Assembly (NCBI RefSeq): GCF_000372725.1
Contig: NW_005198244.1
Location: forward strand, 165,087 to 229,086
DNA length: 64,000 nucleotides
Reading direction: 5' to 3'
DNA from: Emiliania huxleyi CCMP1516
Taxonomy: Eukaryota; Haptophyta; Isochrysidales; Noelaerhabdaceae
Positions 41,624-51,960 of this stretch are shown here, in pieces. The notes below the pieces were generated by a model that worked only from the letters and a program-made list of their open reading frames with translations, was not told where the DNA came from and did no database searches. A program made the translations under genes and the position numbers. Each line of letters begins with the position of its first letter. The first letter of the stretch is position 1.

Positions 41624-42790
41624 ATGGATGTTCGTTCGCCGACAACTAGCTTGGGCACGCGCCTCCGACTGCTTTTTGCGCAGCACATGCCTCCCTGCAA
41701 AGTGCACGTCTTTAGACCCGCGCACAAGACGTCGGCCAAGACTCGGACCGAAGCGTACGCTGACCAATACGACGTCTTCTCGCGAATTGCTCCGCGCGTC
41801 AACTCGACCCCGCGATCCAAAGCCGCGTGGATTCTCTTTGGGGCGGACATCACCTTTCGGGACAGATATCGATACGATGCCATGCGAGAGCTGACACAGC
41901 TGGCAGCAAATTCCACGCTGCCGGTCGTCGCCTCGTACTTCTTCATAGACTCGCGGGTGCGCTCCGCTTCGGCAGTCCACTTCCCGCGCTCCGTCTACTT
42001 CTTCTCAGAGATGGGGGGAGGCGGGCGAGAGATCGTTGTGCCATTCGCGCTGACTATCGGAGGTAAGCTGGATAGTCTCGCGCCCCCCGTCGCCTGGGCG
42101 AAACGGCGCACCGCCCTCTTCGTCGGCCACGTCCCGCAGCTAGACATCTCAACCACCCGCTGGCGCATCTGGCGGCAGCTCTACAACCGCTCCGATGCGA
42201 CGGTCGCCTCGCCCGACGTCTGGACGCTGGGCAGCGGGCTCGAGTGCGCGCGCAACGGAACGTGGCGGGAGCACTGCATCCGGCTAAGGGGTGCACAGTA
42301 TCTGAACTGCAACGCAAGACCCAGATCGTCGGGGAAGTGCCGAGCGACGATGGGAGAGCCGGGGTTCCGACGCGATTTCATGGCTGCCGGGAAGGCCATC
42401 TTCTCGTCGAGGCTCGGCCGGGAGGAGTACCTCCGCGCGGGAATGGACCACAAGTTCTGCATCGTGGCCGCGGGGGACTATCGCAACACGGGCAAGTACG
42501 TGGAGGCGATCCTCTTTGCGTCGCGCGGCGGCTGTGTGCCGATCTTCGTCTCCCTGTCGCGGCACAGCCTCGCGTTTGGCAGCGCCATCGACTACGACCG
42601 GGTCGCTCTGTGGAGCAGCGCATCGAGCATTGGCTCGAACCTCGACCTGTGGAGGCGATGGAGCGCGGAGCAGGTGCAGCCCATGATGGCGTACGCGCGA
42701 AAGGTGGGCCAGTTCCTCGACTACGACGCCGCAGGCGTGGAGCAGACGTTGCGGGAGGTGTGCAGGCGAGTCAGGGGTCCGTCGGGCTGA
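41624..42790 (+). CDS. exostosin-like (GT47-type) glycosyltransferase
   Basis: A 388-residue single exon. FFIDSRVRSASAVHFPRSVY and IVVPFALTIGGKL are typical of the first half of exostosin-like proteins (the VPF block), then RTALFVGHVP. The nucleotide-sugar-binding half reads LRAGMDHKFCIVAAGDYRNT, YVEAILFASRGGCVPIFVS and IDYDRVALW, the usual F-C-x3-G-D, ExxxxGCxPV and I-D-(Y/W) order. These Golgi enzymes extend or decorate polysaccharides; donor sugar is unknown. No membrane anchor precedes the domain. The ATG lies only 9 bp after the TA duplication of the upstream transposon, so the native N-terminus may have been displaced. Confidence 0.75.
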   Translation: MDVRSPTTSLGTRLRLLFAQHMPPCKVHVFRPAHKTSAKTRTEAYADQYDVFSRIAPRVNSTPRSKAAWILFGADITFRDRYRYDAMRELTQLAANSTLPVVASYFFIDSRVRSASAVHFPRSVYFFSEMGGGGREIVVPFALTIGGKLDSLAPPVAWAKRRTALFVGHVPQLDISTTRWRIWRQLYNRSDATVASPDVWTLGSGLECARNGTWREHCIRLRGAQYLNCNARPRSSGKCRATMGEPGFRRDFMAAGKAIFSSRLGREEYLRAGMDHKFCIVAAGDYRNTGKYVEAILFASRGGCVPIFVSLSRHSLAFGSAIDYDRVALWSSASSIGSNLDLWRRWSAEQVQPMMAYARKVGQFLDYDAAGVEQTLREVCRRVRGPSG

Positions 42791-43750
42791 AGATGGCTGC
42801 TGCTTAGAGTCCGTGCTATGATCCAACGTCGTCTCTTTCTCTGATACAGTATTCCTCATCTCCCGGCCCCGCGTTCCCGCCGCGAGCGCGACTCTTCGAC
42901 ACTGAGCTGACACAAGCTGCCGAGCCCAAATCACTGTGAGAGTCGTGACTTCTTGTTGGTTTTGAAAACTCTCTCTCTCTGAGCTGTACCATCACGAGCG
43001 ACCATCACTTCCACTCGACCCCTTCCCCCGGCGTGCCGGCGACGGCGACGCAAGCACCACAAACCGTGCACACGACACTCCGTCGACAGTGTCTTCCCCC
43101 GCGAAGCGGTAGAAATCGCAGAGCCTGCGAACGAGCTCGAGTTTGTTTCACAACGACTTTTCCGACACGATGGCCGGGCGGGGCCTAAATAAATAAATAA
43201 AACGGACACACCAAACAAGGGTTGGGAGAAGGACAGGGTCCCCACCTGCACGAGCAGGATCTTGTAAGGACGATCAGGGACACAGGGGAACGGGAGCGGG
43301 GAGCGCATCACGACACGGAGGGGGGCTGGGCAGGGTTCACCCACACACGACAGGGTCCCACGGATTCCCCTCTCGTATAGGACAAAGTTGCACCCGGCGG
43401 CACGGAGGCAGGCGCGGGCCTCCTCCTGGTTGCGCTCTCCTAGTTCTCCTGCTCCTGACAAGGAACAGCGACAGGTTCGCAGCACGGTGGACTCCCTATT
43501 CCACTGGCGATCTCTCTCGACTAGCGACCATCCTCCGGATTTTGGGCGGGGCTGGTGCTGGCGGCAGGCGTCTTTCTTTTTCAGAGAGAGGCTTGTGAAG
43601 AATTCTTTTTCTGGTGTGCCGGTGATAGTACTAGCACGCGCCAGTTCGCACCTGTGTCGAGCCTGTGTGCTAAAGAAAGAAAGAAAACAGACAACCCAAG
43701 GGAGGGATGGGCTGTGAGAGAGAGTTATCTTTTTAAATTCTTTTTCTGAA
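42791..43750. other. intergenic, 5' flank of RING/ARM gene A
   Basis: AATAAATAAATAAAACGG at 43184 resembles the tract at 9812. The segment 43362-43545 is duplicated at 45283-45470 upstream of gene B. An (AAAG)n run plus ACAACCCAAGGGAGGGATGG (43672-43711) recurs upstream of gene C (61350-61400). Confidence 0.55.
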
Positions 43751-45249
43751 ATGGCCGCCCAGCGCCTGGAGTGCCCCGTCTGCCTTGAGGTGCAGGACGG
43801 GCAGCAGCACCAGTGCCGGGAGGGCCACGTCTTCTGCGCCTCCTGCGACTCCAACCTGCGAGCCCCGCGCCGCTGCCCCGAGTGCCGCATGGCTCTCGGA
43901 CCGCTGAGCCAGGCAATTCGATCCCGAAGCCACGAGGAGCGGATCGCGGCGCTGCCGGCGGCGTGTTCGCACTGCGGGCTGGCGACGACGCGCGGCGATG
44001 TCGCCGCCCACGAGCAAGGCTGCCCGCAGCGGCCGCGAGCGTGTTCCGCGGCGGAGGCTGGCTGCGCGTGGTCGGGGCTGCTGGCAGACAAGGCGGCGCA
44101 CGAGGCGACGTGCCCCTTCGCGGTGTGCCAGCGCATGATGGCGCCGCTGCAGACCGAGGTGGCGGAACTGCGGGCGGAGAACTCACAGCTGCGGTCGCGC
44201 ATGGTGGCGCTGGAGGCGGGCGAGGCGGGCGAGGGCGGCGAGGAGGGAGGGCGGCGGGTGCGGCAGCGCGTTGGCGCCGCGCCGCAGGACGCGCCGCCGA
44301 GCAATGCGGAGGTACGGGCGATGGACGTTGCGGCGGCGGCGGCGGTGCTGCGGGCGCATGTGTCGGTCAGCCGCGTCGCTGTTGCGGCGTGCATGCGCTT
44401 GGCGAATCTGTGCATGGAGCAGAACGAGCAACTGGCGGCGGAGGCGGGCGCGATCGAGGCGATTGTGGCAGCGATGCAGGCTCACCCGCAGGAGGCGGAA
44501 GTGCAGGAGGAAGGCTGCGGGGCGCTGACCAACGTGTGCTTCGGCAACGACGCCGCAGGGCGCGCACGCAGCCAGCGCGCAGCAGACGCGGGCGCGATCG
44601 AGGCGGCGGTGGCGGCGATGCAGGCTCACCCGCAGGTGGCGGAGGTGCAGGAGGAAGGCTGCCAGGCGCTGGCTAGCGTGTGCTACGGCAACGAGACCGC
44701 GGGGCTCGCACGCAAGCAGCGCGCAGCAGCCGCGGGCGCGATCGAGGCGGTGGTGGCGGCGATGCAGGCTCACCCGCAGGAGGCGGAAGTGCAGGAGGAC
44801 GGCTGCGGGGCACTTGCCAACGCGTGCTCCGGCGACGACGCCGCAAGGCTCGCACGCATACAGCGCGCAGCCGACGCGGGCGCGATCGAGGTGTTAGTGG
44901 CGGCGATGCAGGCTCACCCGCAGGAGGCGGAGGTGCAACAGCTAGGCTGTGTGGCGCTGGTCAACGTGTGCTCCGGCACCGACGCCGCGGGGCGCATACA
45001 GCGCGCAGCAGGCGCGGGCGCGATTGAGGCGGTTGCGGCGGCGATGCAGGCTCACCCGCAGGTGGCGGGCGTGCAGGCGCAAGGACAGCGCTTGCGCGAT
45101 CTGCTTGCCTGAGAGGGCCGTGACGACTCTCTCAAAGCCGTTGTAGTCGAGAGAGCGGCGAGGCTTGTTTTGTTGTTGCGCAGGGGGCCTAGATGGCCTA
45201 CGGCCGTTACGGATCCGCGTGCCTCCCCTCTTGCTTTACTTCGGCCAGT
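43362..45249 (+). repeat. gene-sized tandem duplication, unit 1
   Basis: Unit 1 (43362-45249) and unit 2 (45283-47259) each contain the 5' flank starting GGATTCCCCTCTCGTATA, a RING/ARM gene and the same 3' flank ending TTTACTTCGGCCAG. Confidence 0.85.
43751..45112 (+). CDS. RING / TRAF-type zinc finger / ARM-repeat protein, gene A
   Basis: A 453-residue single exon. RING-like N-terminus: CPVCLEVQDGQQHQCREGHV, CASC, CPECRMAL. TRAF/SIAH-type finger: CSHCGLATTRGDVAAHEQGC, then CAWSGLLADKAAHEATCPFA. A short coiled coil (VAELRAENSQLRSRMVALEA) and a basic linker (GGRRVRQRVGAAP) follow. Then five 48-residue armadillo-like units of the form GAIEAxVAAMQAHPQxAxVQ, with GCGALTNVC in the middle. The combination suggests an E3 ubiquitin ligase with an ARM substrate-binding array; ligase activity is inferred from the RING. 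Unit DNA is nearly identical (144 bp), so copy number can change by slippage. Confidence 0.85.
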   Translation: MAAQRLECPVCLEVQDGQQHQCREGHVFCASCDSNLRAPRRCPECRMALGPLSQAIRSRSHEERIAALPAACSHCGLATTRGDVAAHEQGCPQRPRACSAAEAGCAWSGLLADKAAHEATCPFAVCQRMMAPLQTEVAELRAENSQLRSRMVALEAGEAGEGGEEGGRRVRQRVGAAPQDAPPSNAEVRAMDVAAAAAVLRAHVSVSRVAVAACMRLANLCMEQNEQLAAEAGAIEAIVAAMQAHPQEAEVQEEGCGALTNVCFGNDAAGRARSQRAADAGAIEAAVAAMQAHPQVAEVQEEGCQALASVCYGNETAGLARKQRAAAAGAIEAVVAAMQAHPQEAEVQEDGCGALANACSGDDAARLARIQRAADAGAIEVLVAAMQAHPQEAEVQQLGCVALVNVCSGTDAAGRIQRAAGAGAIEAVAAAMQAHPQVAGVQAQGQRLRDLLA

Positions 45250-45282
45250 CGTGATCGCGCATAATTTTTCTTGGCAGACAAG

Positions 45283-47259
45283 GGATTCCCCTCTCGTATA
45301 AGACAAAGTTGCACCCGGCGGCACGGAGGCAGGCGCGGGCCTCCTCCTGGTTGCGCTCTCCTAGTTCTCCTGCTCCTGACAAAAGGGACAGCGACAGGTT
45401 CGCAGCACGGTGGACTCCCTATTCCACTGGCGATCTCTCTCGACGAGCGACACCCTCCGGATTTTGGGCGGGGCCTGCTGATGGCCCGTCTTTCTTTTTT
45501 CTGAGTCAAGAAATGGCCGCCCAGCGCCTGGAGTGCCCCGTCTGCCTTGAGGTGCAGGACGGGCAGCAGCACCAGTGCCGGGAGGGCCACGTCTTCTGCG
45601 CCTCCTGCGACTCCAGCCTGCGAGCCCCGCGCCGCTGCCCCGAGTGCCGCATGGCTCTCGGACCGCTGAGCCAGGCAATTCGATCCCGAAGCCACGAGGA
45701 GCGGATCGCGGCGCTGCCGGCGGCGTGTTCGCACTGCGGGCTGGCGACGACGCGCGGCGAAGTCGCCGCCCACGAGCACGACTGCCCGCAGCGGCCGCGC
45801 GCGTGTTCCGCGGCGGAGGCTGGCTGCGCGTGGTCGGGGCTGCTGGCAGACAAGGCGGCGCACGAGGCGACGTGCCCCTTCGCGGTGTGCCAGCGCATGA
45901 TGGCGCCGCTACAGAGCGAGGTGGCGGAACTGCGGGCGGAGAACGAGCGGGTGCAGGCTCAGTTGGCGCCGCTGCGAGCCCAAGTGGCGGCACAAGGCGC
46001 TGAGAACGAGCGGCTGCAGGCCCAGTTGGCAGCGCAGGGCGCGGAGAACTCGCAGCTGCAGTCGCGCGTGGCGGCGCTGGAGGCGGGCGAGAGCGGCGAG
46101 GAGGGAGGGCGGCGGGTGCGGCAGCGCGTTGGCGCCGCGCCGCACGACGCGCCGCCGAGCAATGCGGCGGTGTGGGCGATGGACGTGGCGGCGGCGGCGG
46201 CGGTGCTGCGCGTGCACGTGTCGGTCAGCCGCGTCGCTGTTACGGCGTGCATGCGTTTGGCTAATCTGTGCATTGAGGTGCAGAACAGGCAACTTGCGGC
46301 GGGCGCGGACGCAGTCGAGGCAATAGTGGCGGCGTTGCAGGCTCACCCGCAGGTGGCGGGGGTGCAACAGCAAGGCTGTGCGGCGCTGGGCAACGTGTGC
46401 TTCGGCACCGACGCCGCGGGGCTCGCACGCAAGCAGCGCGCAACAGAGGCGGGCGCGATCGAGGCGGCAGTGGCGGCGATGCAGGCTCACCCGCAGGTGG
46501 CGGGGGTGCAGGCGGAAGGCTGTGCGGCGCTGGTCAACGTGTGCTGCGGCACCGACGCCGCAAGGCTCGCACGCAGCCAGCGCGCAGCCGACGCGGGCGC
46601 GATCGAGGTGGTAGTGGCGGCGATGCAGGCTCACCCGCAGGTGGCGGAGGTGCAACAGCATGGCTGTGCGGCGCTGGGCAACGTGTGCTGCGGCACCGAC
46701 GCCGCAGGGCTCGCACGCAGGCAGCGCGCAGCAGACGCGGGCGCGATCGAGGCGGTGGTGGCGGCGCTGCAGGCTCACCCGCAGGTGGCGGGCGTGCAGA
46801 GGCAAGGCTGCAGGGCGCTGGCCAACGTGTGCTCCGGCACCGACGCCGCAAGGCTCGCACGCAGCCAGCGCGCAGCCGACGCGGGCGCGATCGAGGTGGT
46901 AGTGGCGGCGCTGCAGGCTCACCCGCAGGTGGCGGGCTTGCAACAGCATGGCTGTGCGGCGCTGGGCAACGTGTGCTGCGGCACCGACGCCGTGGGTCTC
47001 GCACGCAAGCAGCGCGCAGCAGGCGCGGGCGCGATTGAGGCGGCTGGTGCGGCGATGCAGGCTCACCCGCAGGTGGCGGGCGTGCAGGCGCAAGGACAGC
47101 GCTTGAGCGATCTGCTTGCCTGAGAGGGCCGTGACTCTACTCTCAAAGCCGTTGTAGTCGAGAGAGCGGCGAGGCTTGTTTTGTTGTTGCGCAGGGGGCC
47201 TAGATGGCCTACGGCCGTTACGGATCCGCGTGCCTCCCCTCTTGCTTTACTTCGGCCAG
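45283..47259 (+). repeat. gene-sized tandem duplication, unit 2
   Basis: Second copy of the block at 43362-45249, larger because its gene has one more ARM unit and a longer coiled coil. Confidence 0.85.
45513..47123 (+). CDS. RING / TRAF-type zinc finger / ARM-repeat protein, gene B
   Basis: A 536-residue paralogue of gene A. The RING and TRAF-type finger are almost identical to gene A. The coiled coil is longer, with repeated AENERVQAQLAPLRAQ and GAENERLQAQLAAQ segments. There are six ARM-like units. The ATG at 45513 is fixed by alignment to the other two copies. Flanking DNA on both sides is shared with gene A, so A and B arose by tandem duplication. Confidence 0.85.
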   Translation: MAAQRLECPVCLEVQDGQQHQCREGHVFCASCDSSLRAPRRCPECRMALGPLSQAIRSRSHEERIAALPAACSHCGLATTRGEVAAHEHDCPQRPRACSAAEAGCAWSGLLADKAAHEATCPFAVCQRMMAPLQSEVAELRAENERVQAQLAPLRAQVAAQGAENERLQAQLAAQGAENSQLQSRVAALEAGESGEEGGRRVRQRVGAAPHDAPPSNAAVWAMDVAAAAAVLRVHVSVSRVAVTACMRLANLCIEVQNRQLAAGADAVEAIVAALQAHPQVAGVQQQGCAALGNVCFGTDAAGLARKQRATEAGAIEAAVAAMQAHPQVAGVQAEGCAALVNVCCGTDAARLARSQRAADAGAIEVVVAAMQAHPQVAEVQQHGCAALGNVCCGTDAAGLARRQRAADAGAIEAVVAALQAHPQVAGVQRQGCRALANVCSGTDAARLARSQRAADAGAIEVVVAALQAHPQVAGLQQHGCAALGNVCCGTDAVGLARKQRAAGAGAIEAAGAAMQAHPQVAGVQAQGQRLSDLLA

Positions 47260-47506
47260 CCCGCGAAGTTTTTCTTTGAGAGAGGCTTGTCGTCAGACGT
47301 GGAGACGCGAGGGTTGCCCCCCCTTGCCCCACCACCTCGTGTGTGTGGAGAAGTTTACCTTACCTTACCTTACCTTTTATCTTAAGAATTCTTTGAGGCG
47401 AAAAGCGGTCGCAAAATCGACCGCACGCTGCTCGCTTTCTGCCCAAGACGCGCTCGGCGGCGGCGGCCGGCTGCTCTCACTTCGCAGTGGCTCTCACACA
47501 GTGAGT
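47260..47506. other. spacer with (TTACC)n
   Basis: Contains TTACCTTACCTTACCTT (47354-47374) shortly upstream of the phosphatase start. Confidence 0.5.
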
Positions 47507-48987
47507 ATGGGCCTACTCACCCGCGTCCTCCCGACGTTCCTCAAGCCCGCTCCCGACCCAAGCCCAGAGGCCGCCGAAGGGCCGGTGAGGGATCGCCTCT
47601 CGTTCCAGTACGCCGCCACAGAGCTGCCGTCGCCCAGGCCGTCGCCGCGAGGTGCAAAGGAGGCCCCGGTCGGTGGTGCACTTGCCGAGACGCTGGGCAA
47701 CGCCACTCGCCACGGCATCGCACCCGGCCCGGACGGGCGCTCGCTCGCCAAGATCAACCAGGACCGCGGTGTCGTGCACTACCCGTTCAACGGCTCGTGC
47801 AACGAGGCGCTGCTGTGCGTCTTTGACGGGCACGGCGGCAGCGGCGAGAAGGTTGCCGAATTCTGCATGCGAGCCATCCCCGAGCTGCTCCAGCAGAACG
47901 GCCTTGAGCTCCGTGCGAGCCCTTCCGAGCAGCTTTCTAACACGGTGTGCGAGGCCGACCGAGCCGTCTTGGCTCACCGCGGGGGCGAGTTTGCACGGAT
48001 GTGCGGATGCACATCGATAATCGTCTACATGCAGGGGGCAACCGTCTGGACGGCATGCTCTGGCGACTCGAGAGCTGTGCTCGGCTACGTGCGCGACGGA
48101 GCGATCCGGGCGCGGGATCTCTCGGTCGACTGCAAGCCGGACTCGCCCGAAGAGTACGAGCGCATCGTCGGCGCGGGCGGGGTCGTCTCGGGCGCGAGCG
48201 GCGCCTCGCCCGCGCGAGTGTGGGCCGACGGGCGCGTGGGCTTGGCGATGTCCCGCTCCATCGGCGACGGCGAGTGCAAGCGCTTTGGCGTCATCCCCGA
48301 CCCCGAGATCAAGCGGTTCGATCTCGGCGCCGCGCCCGCCAACGAGCCAGAGGCCGACGGCGACCGCTTCATCATCGTCGCGTCCGACGGGGTGTGGGAG
48401 TTCATCGACTCGCAGGCAGACCGGCCCACTGCACGCGGACACACGCCCAGCCCTTCCCTCACCGCCGCGCCCTCCCGCCTCCTCCTCAGGAGGCTTGCGA
48501 GATCGTGGCGTCCGCGCCGGCGTCAGCGGCCGAGGGGTGCGCCAAGCTCGTGCACGAGGCGGCCGCGCGGTGGAAGCAGGAGGAGGGCAACTACCGCGAC
48601 GACATCACCGCGATCGTCGCGCGGCTGCCCTTCACCTTTGGCTCTGCCACCGTCGACGCGCAGCAGGAGCCGGCCCTCGCCGACGTGGGCTCCTACTACA
48701 TCAACCTCGGCGCGCGGGGGATCTCCAAGTTTGGGCGCGAGCCCGCGACCGTGATGAAGCGAAAGTCACGCGCGGAGGACCCGGCGGAGGAGAGCAACCG
48801 CGACTCGACGCCAGACAGCCCCGTCGCGGCGGACGGGTCGGACTTCGCCAAGAGGCGGCTCTCGGTCGCGTCTCCCGTCGTCGGCGACTTTGGAGCCGAG
48901 CTCTCGGACAGCTTCCGTTCCCTCGGAGGTTGGGAGGCTGGCACCGAGGTGGCGTCCGAACCGTCGGAGTCGTCCGACTTGGAGTAG
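47507..48987 (+). CDS. PP2C-type protein phosphatase
   Basis: Exons 47507-48415 and 48490-48987 are joined by a 74 nt GC-AG intron (TCGCAG / GCAGAC ... CTCAG / GAGG), giving about 468 residues. PP2C motifs in order: INQDRGVVHYPF (metal-binding Asp), LLCVFDGHGGSGEKVAEFC (DGHGG), WTACSGDSRAVLG, LAMSRSIGDGECKRFGVIPDP (RSxGD), FIIVASDGVWEFIDS (SDGxWE) and, after the splice, YRDDITAIVARLP (metal-binding DD). All catalytic metal ligands are present, so it should be an active Mg/Mn-dependent Ser/Thr phosphatase. MGLLTR at the N-terminus permits N-myristoylation. The C-terminal 100 residues (KRKSRAEDPAEESNRDST on) are an acidic Ser-rich tail outside the domain. Confidence 0.9.
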
Positions 48988-49470
48988 CGGGCGGCAGATC
49001 ACGACTTCACGAGCCGTCGCTCTCAAAGAATAACGCTTTGGACGTACACGTTGCTCGGTTCCGCCGCTCGCACGCCGCGGTTTTGTCATGTGTGATCTGT
49101 GATCTGTAAGGGTCCGCCCGCAGGCGCATTTTGTATACCGAGGCGGTGCCCGGTGCCGAACCTGTCGGACCTTAAGACAGCATTTTGTATAGTAGATCCC
49201 TGGGCGAGGGTGGTGGCGTCCCGCCGTCGGGTCATGTGTGTAAGTGTATGATTTAATATGGTTCACTGACCTGCTCGATCGAAAGAAAGAAAACAAGCAG
49301 CTCAAAGGGAGGGATCATTCTACTCGATCGCGCAAGACACGCAGGGCCGGCTGTTTTTTGTACGCCCGTGGCGCGTGGCGCCTGCGGAGGGCCTTTGTCG
49401 TTTTCTCTTTTTTTGAGCTAGCCCTCGATCTTATGAAACAAACGCAAAAAAGAAACAAAATACGCAACGC

Positions 49471-49506
49471 AGGGGAGGGATGGGAGGACGGCACGCCGCC
49501 ACCACA
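49471..49506 (+). repeat. dispersed GGGAGGGATGGGAGGACGG motif
   Basis: A full copy matching 17124-17160, again preceded by an A-rich run. Confidence 0.7.
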
Positions 49507-50040
49507 GAGGTCTCAATCGTGGTCTGTACTGCTACGCATATGCACAGAGGCCCATATGCATACGCATCACATTACGCCCTCTCGGGAATACGTAAACTCG
49601 GTGCGTGTACGTCACTTGCCAGTCCAAATGCGTCGCATTACGCAGCCCGTCGAACGCCTCCCCCTTCAAAAATAAATAGAAAACGTCAATACATACACGT
49701 AATCATCGCGTGCGTGACGGTGCGATGGCCCTGTGGTTGCCTCATACGTACCACGTGTCACGTATACGGATTATGGATCTCCGCCGGTGCGCCGCGGCCC
49801 GCGGAGGGCGGGGCGTCTTCGACGTATCACGTATCCGCATTACGCATACGTCCTTTTCACCGCAAAGCTTTGCCCCGGGGACGGTGCAATGGCCCGCGCG
49901 GCGGGTGCCTTAGGTACCACGTCTCACGTTTCCGGATTATGTATCTCGCCCCGCGCGCCCCAGAGCCCCCCCCCCCCCCTTACGTATCACGCATATGCAT
50001 TACGCATTACGTATTTTTCATCCTTCGTAGTCCAAGGCAA

Positions 50041-50480
50041 CCCTAGCCAACTTACGGCAGCCCGAGCGGCAGCGCCAGTGCGCGCACATAAAGGGGGGTG
50101 GGTGGGGGGTTAGGGGGTGGCTGTCGAGGGCTATGCCCGAGTCTGTTGTTACCAGCGCACATACAACCCTAGCCAACTTATGGCAGCCCGAGCGGCAGCG
50201 CCAGTGCGCGCACATAAAGGGGGGTGGGTGGGGGGTTAGGGGGTGGCTGTCGAGGGCTATGCCCGAGTCTGTTGTTACCAGCGCACATACAACCCTAGCC
50301 AACTTATGGCAGCCCGAGCGGCAGCGCCAGTGCGCGCACATAAGGGGGGGGGGGAGGGGGGTTAGGGGGTGGCTGTCGAGGGCTATGCCCGAGTCTGTTG
50401 TTACCAGCGCACATACAACCCCAGCCAACTTATGGCAGCCCTAGCGGCAGCGCCAGTGCGCGCACATAAAGGGGGTTGGG
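50041..50480 (+). repeat. 126 bp minisatellite, about 3.5 copies
   Basis: Units start at CCCTAGCCAACTTA (50041, 50167, 50293, 50419). They include GGGGGGTTAGGGGGTGGC and GCGCGCACATAAAGGGGG. Differences between units are few. Confidence 0.95.
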
Positions 50481-50485
50481 GGGGG

Positions 50486-51135
50486 GATGCGTAATACGTA
50501 TGCGTAATACGTGGTGCGTAAGCCCTCTCCGACACCTTGGGCGTGCAAATGCGTAATACGTATGCGTAATGCGTGAGGCGTAACCCCCGTCGGCCGCCAC
50601 TTCTCACTCGAATCCGGAATGCGTGTGCGTAGTACGTGGTGCGTAGGCCCTCTCCGACACCTTGGGCGTGCGAATGCGTAAAACGTATGCGTAATACGTG
50701 AGGCGTAACCCCCGTCGGCCACCACTTCTCACTCGAATCCGGAATGCGTGTGCGTAGTACGTGGTGCGTAGGCCCTCTCCGACACCTTGGGCGTGCGAAT
50801 GCGTAAAACGTATGCGTAATACGTGAGGCGTAACCCCCGTCAGCCACCACTTCTCACTCGAATCCGGAATGCGTGTGCGTAGTACGTGGTGCGTAGGCCC
50901 TCTCCGACACCTTGGGCGTGCGAATGCGTAAAACGTATGCGTAATACGTGAGGCGTAACCCCCGTCGGCCACCACTTCTCACTCGAATCCGGAATGCGTG
51001 TGCGTAGTACGTGGTGCGTAGGCCCTCTCCGACACCTTGGGCGTGCGAATGCGTAAAACCGTGAGGCGTAACCCCCGTCGGCCACCACTTCTCACTCGAA
51101 TCCGGAATGCGTGTGCGTAGTACGTGGGGCGTAGC
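50486..51135 (+). repeat. 125 bp minisatellite, five copies
   Basis: GACACCTTGGGCGTGC recurs at 50531, 50656, 50781, 50906 and 51031, exactly 125 bp apart. Units are rich in GCGTAATACGTATGCG palindromes. The last unit has a short deletion at 51059. Confidence 0.95.
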
Positions 51136-51595
51136 GCGCCTTGAGAGGCACACCCCGATCGGCCGAAGGTGGATGCAGAAGACAGATTCGTAATACGCAA
51201 GACATTTGTAGCTCCCTCAGGCGCCACTTGGCTCGGGCACGACACCGAAATACGCGACGTCTGGCCGACGCACTATGGATCGCGGGCGCGTATTTACATA
51301 ACATGGCCGATCTGTGCATTCTGGGCGACTACATATGCGTAGCAGTACAGACCACCTCCCAGAGGTCTCTCTCTCTCTCAGAGGTCATCATGGCCACAAA
51401 GGAAAAGGAGGGACTCGATCCGTCACGTTTCATCACGCTCACCTGATGACGTCTCATTTACGATCCTTCATTTTTAAATGGTTTACAATTGTAACAAACG
51501 CAAGTTGATCGACGCGGATTTACAAAATGAACTCGGGGGCACAGGACGCGGTACAAACGGGGTACACCAAAAGGCACGGGCTGCCTGCACGGCGT

Positions 51596-51960
51596 TCACT
51601 CGAACGCCATGCACATGGCGCGGAGCAGCCCCGGGTTGGTGTCGAACCCGAGCGGGTCCTCCTCCCAATCCCGGCGCCCACCCTCCGCGTCGTCCTGCTC
51701 ATCGTGCGCGTCGAGCACCCTGCCAAGGCACAGGATCGTCCCCTTGGGAACGCCTGCCCCTCGCGCGCGCGGGAACTCTCCCTCCCTGCACCGCCATCAC
51801 GAACTTCTCGCGCGCCCACTTGCCGCCACGGCGGCAGTGCTGGGGCGCGCGCTCGCGCAGCTCCTCGTAGAGCTCCTCGGCCCTCGCCACCTCCGCCGCC
51901 CAGCCCTTCGCCGACGGCTGAGCCGACCCTGAGCGTCTTGAACACCGGCGGCGGCGCCGG
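51596..51960 (-). CDS. small unrecognised protein
   Basis: The minus strand reads GWAAEVARAEELYEELRERA, then KWAREKFVMA, a probable GT-AG intron of about 49 nt, and TILCLGRVLDAHDEQDDAEG, DWEEDPLGFDTNPGLLRAMC to a stop at 51596. Third-position GC supports both parts. The 5' end near 51960 is unclear. No family is recognised. Confidence 0.45.

Larger units (their letters stand above)
48988..51595. other. long spacer with degenerate and regular tandem arrays
   Basis: No gene is supported. 49471-49506 is a copy of the dispersed GGGAGGACGGCACGCC motif. 49550-50020 contains scattered variants of ACGTATCACGTATCCGCATT and TACGCATTACG. Two minisatellites follow (50041-50480 and 50486-51135). 51136-51595 is plain. 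Confidence 0.6.

Noticed and set aside
43937-45300. Long antisense and alternate-frame ORFs over the RING/ARM genes (His/Arg/Leu-rich or Gly/Arg-rich)
   Set aside because: They are shadows of the high-GC repeated coding frame; composition follows codon positions of the sense gene and the zinc-finger frame is clearly the real one.
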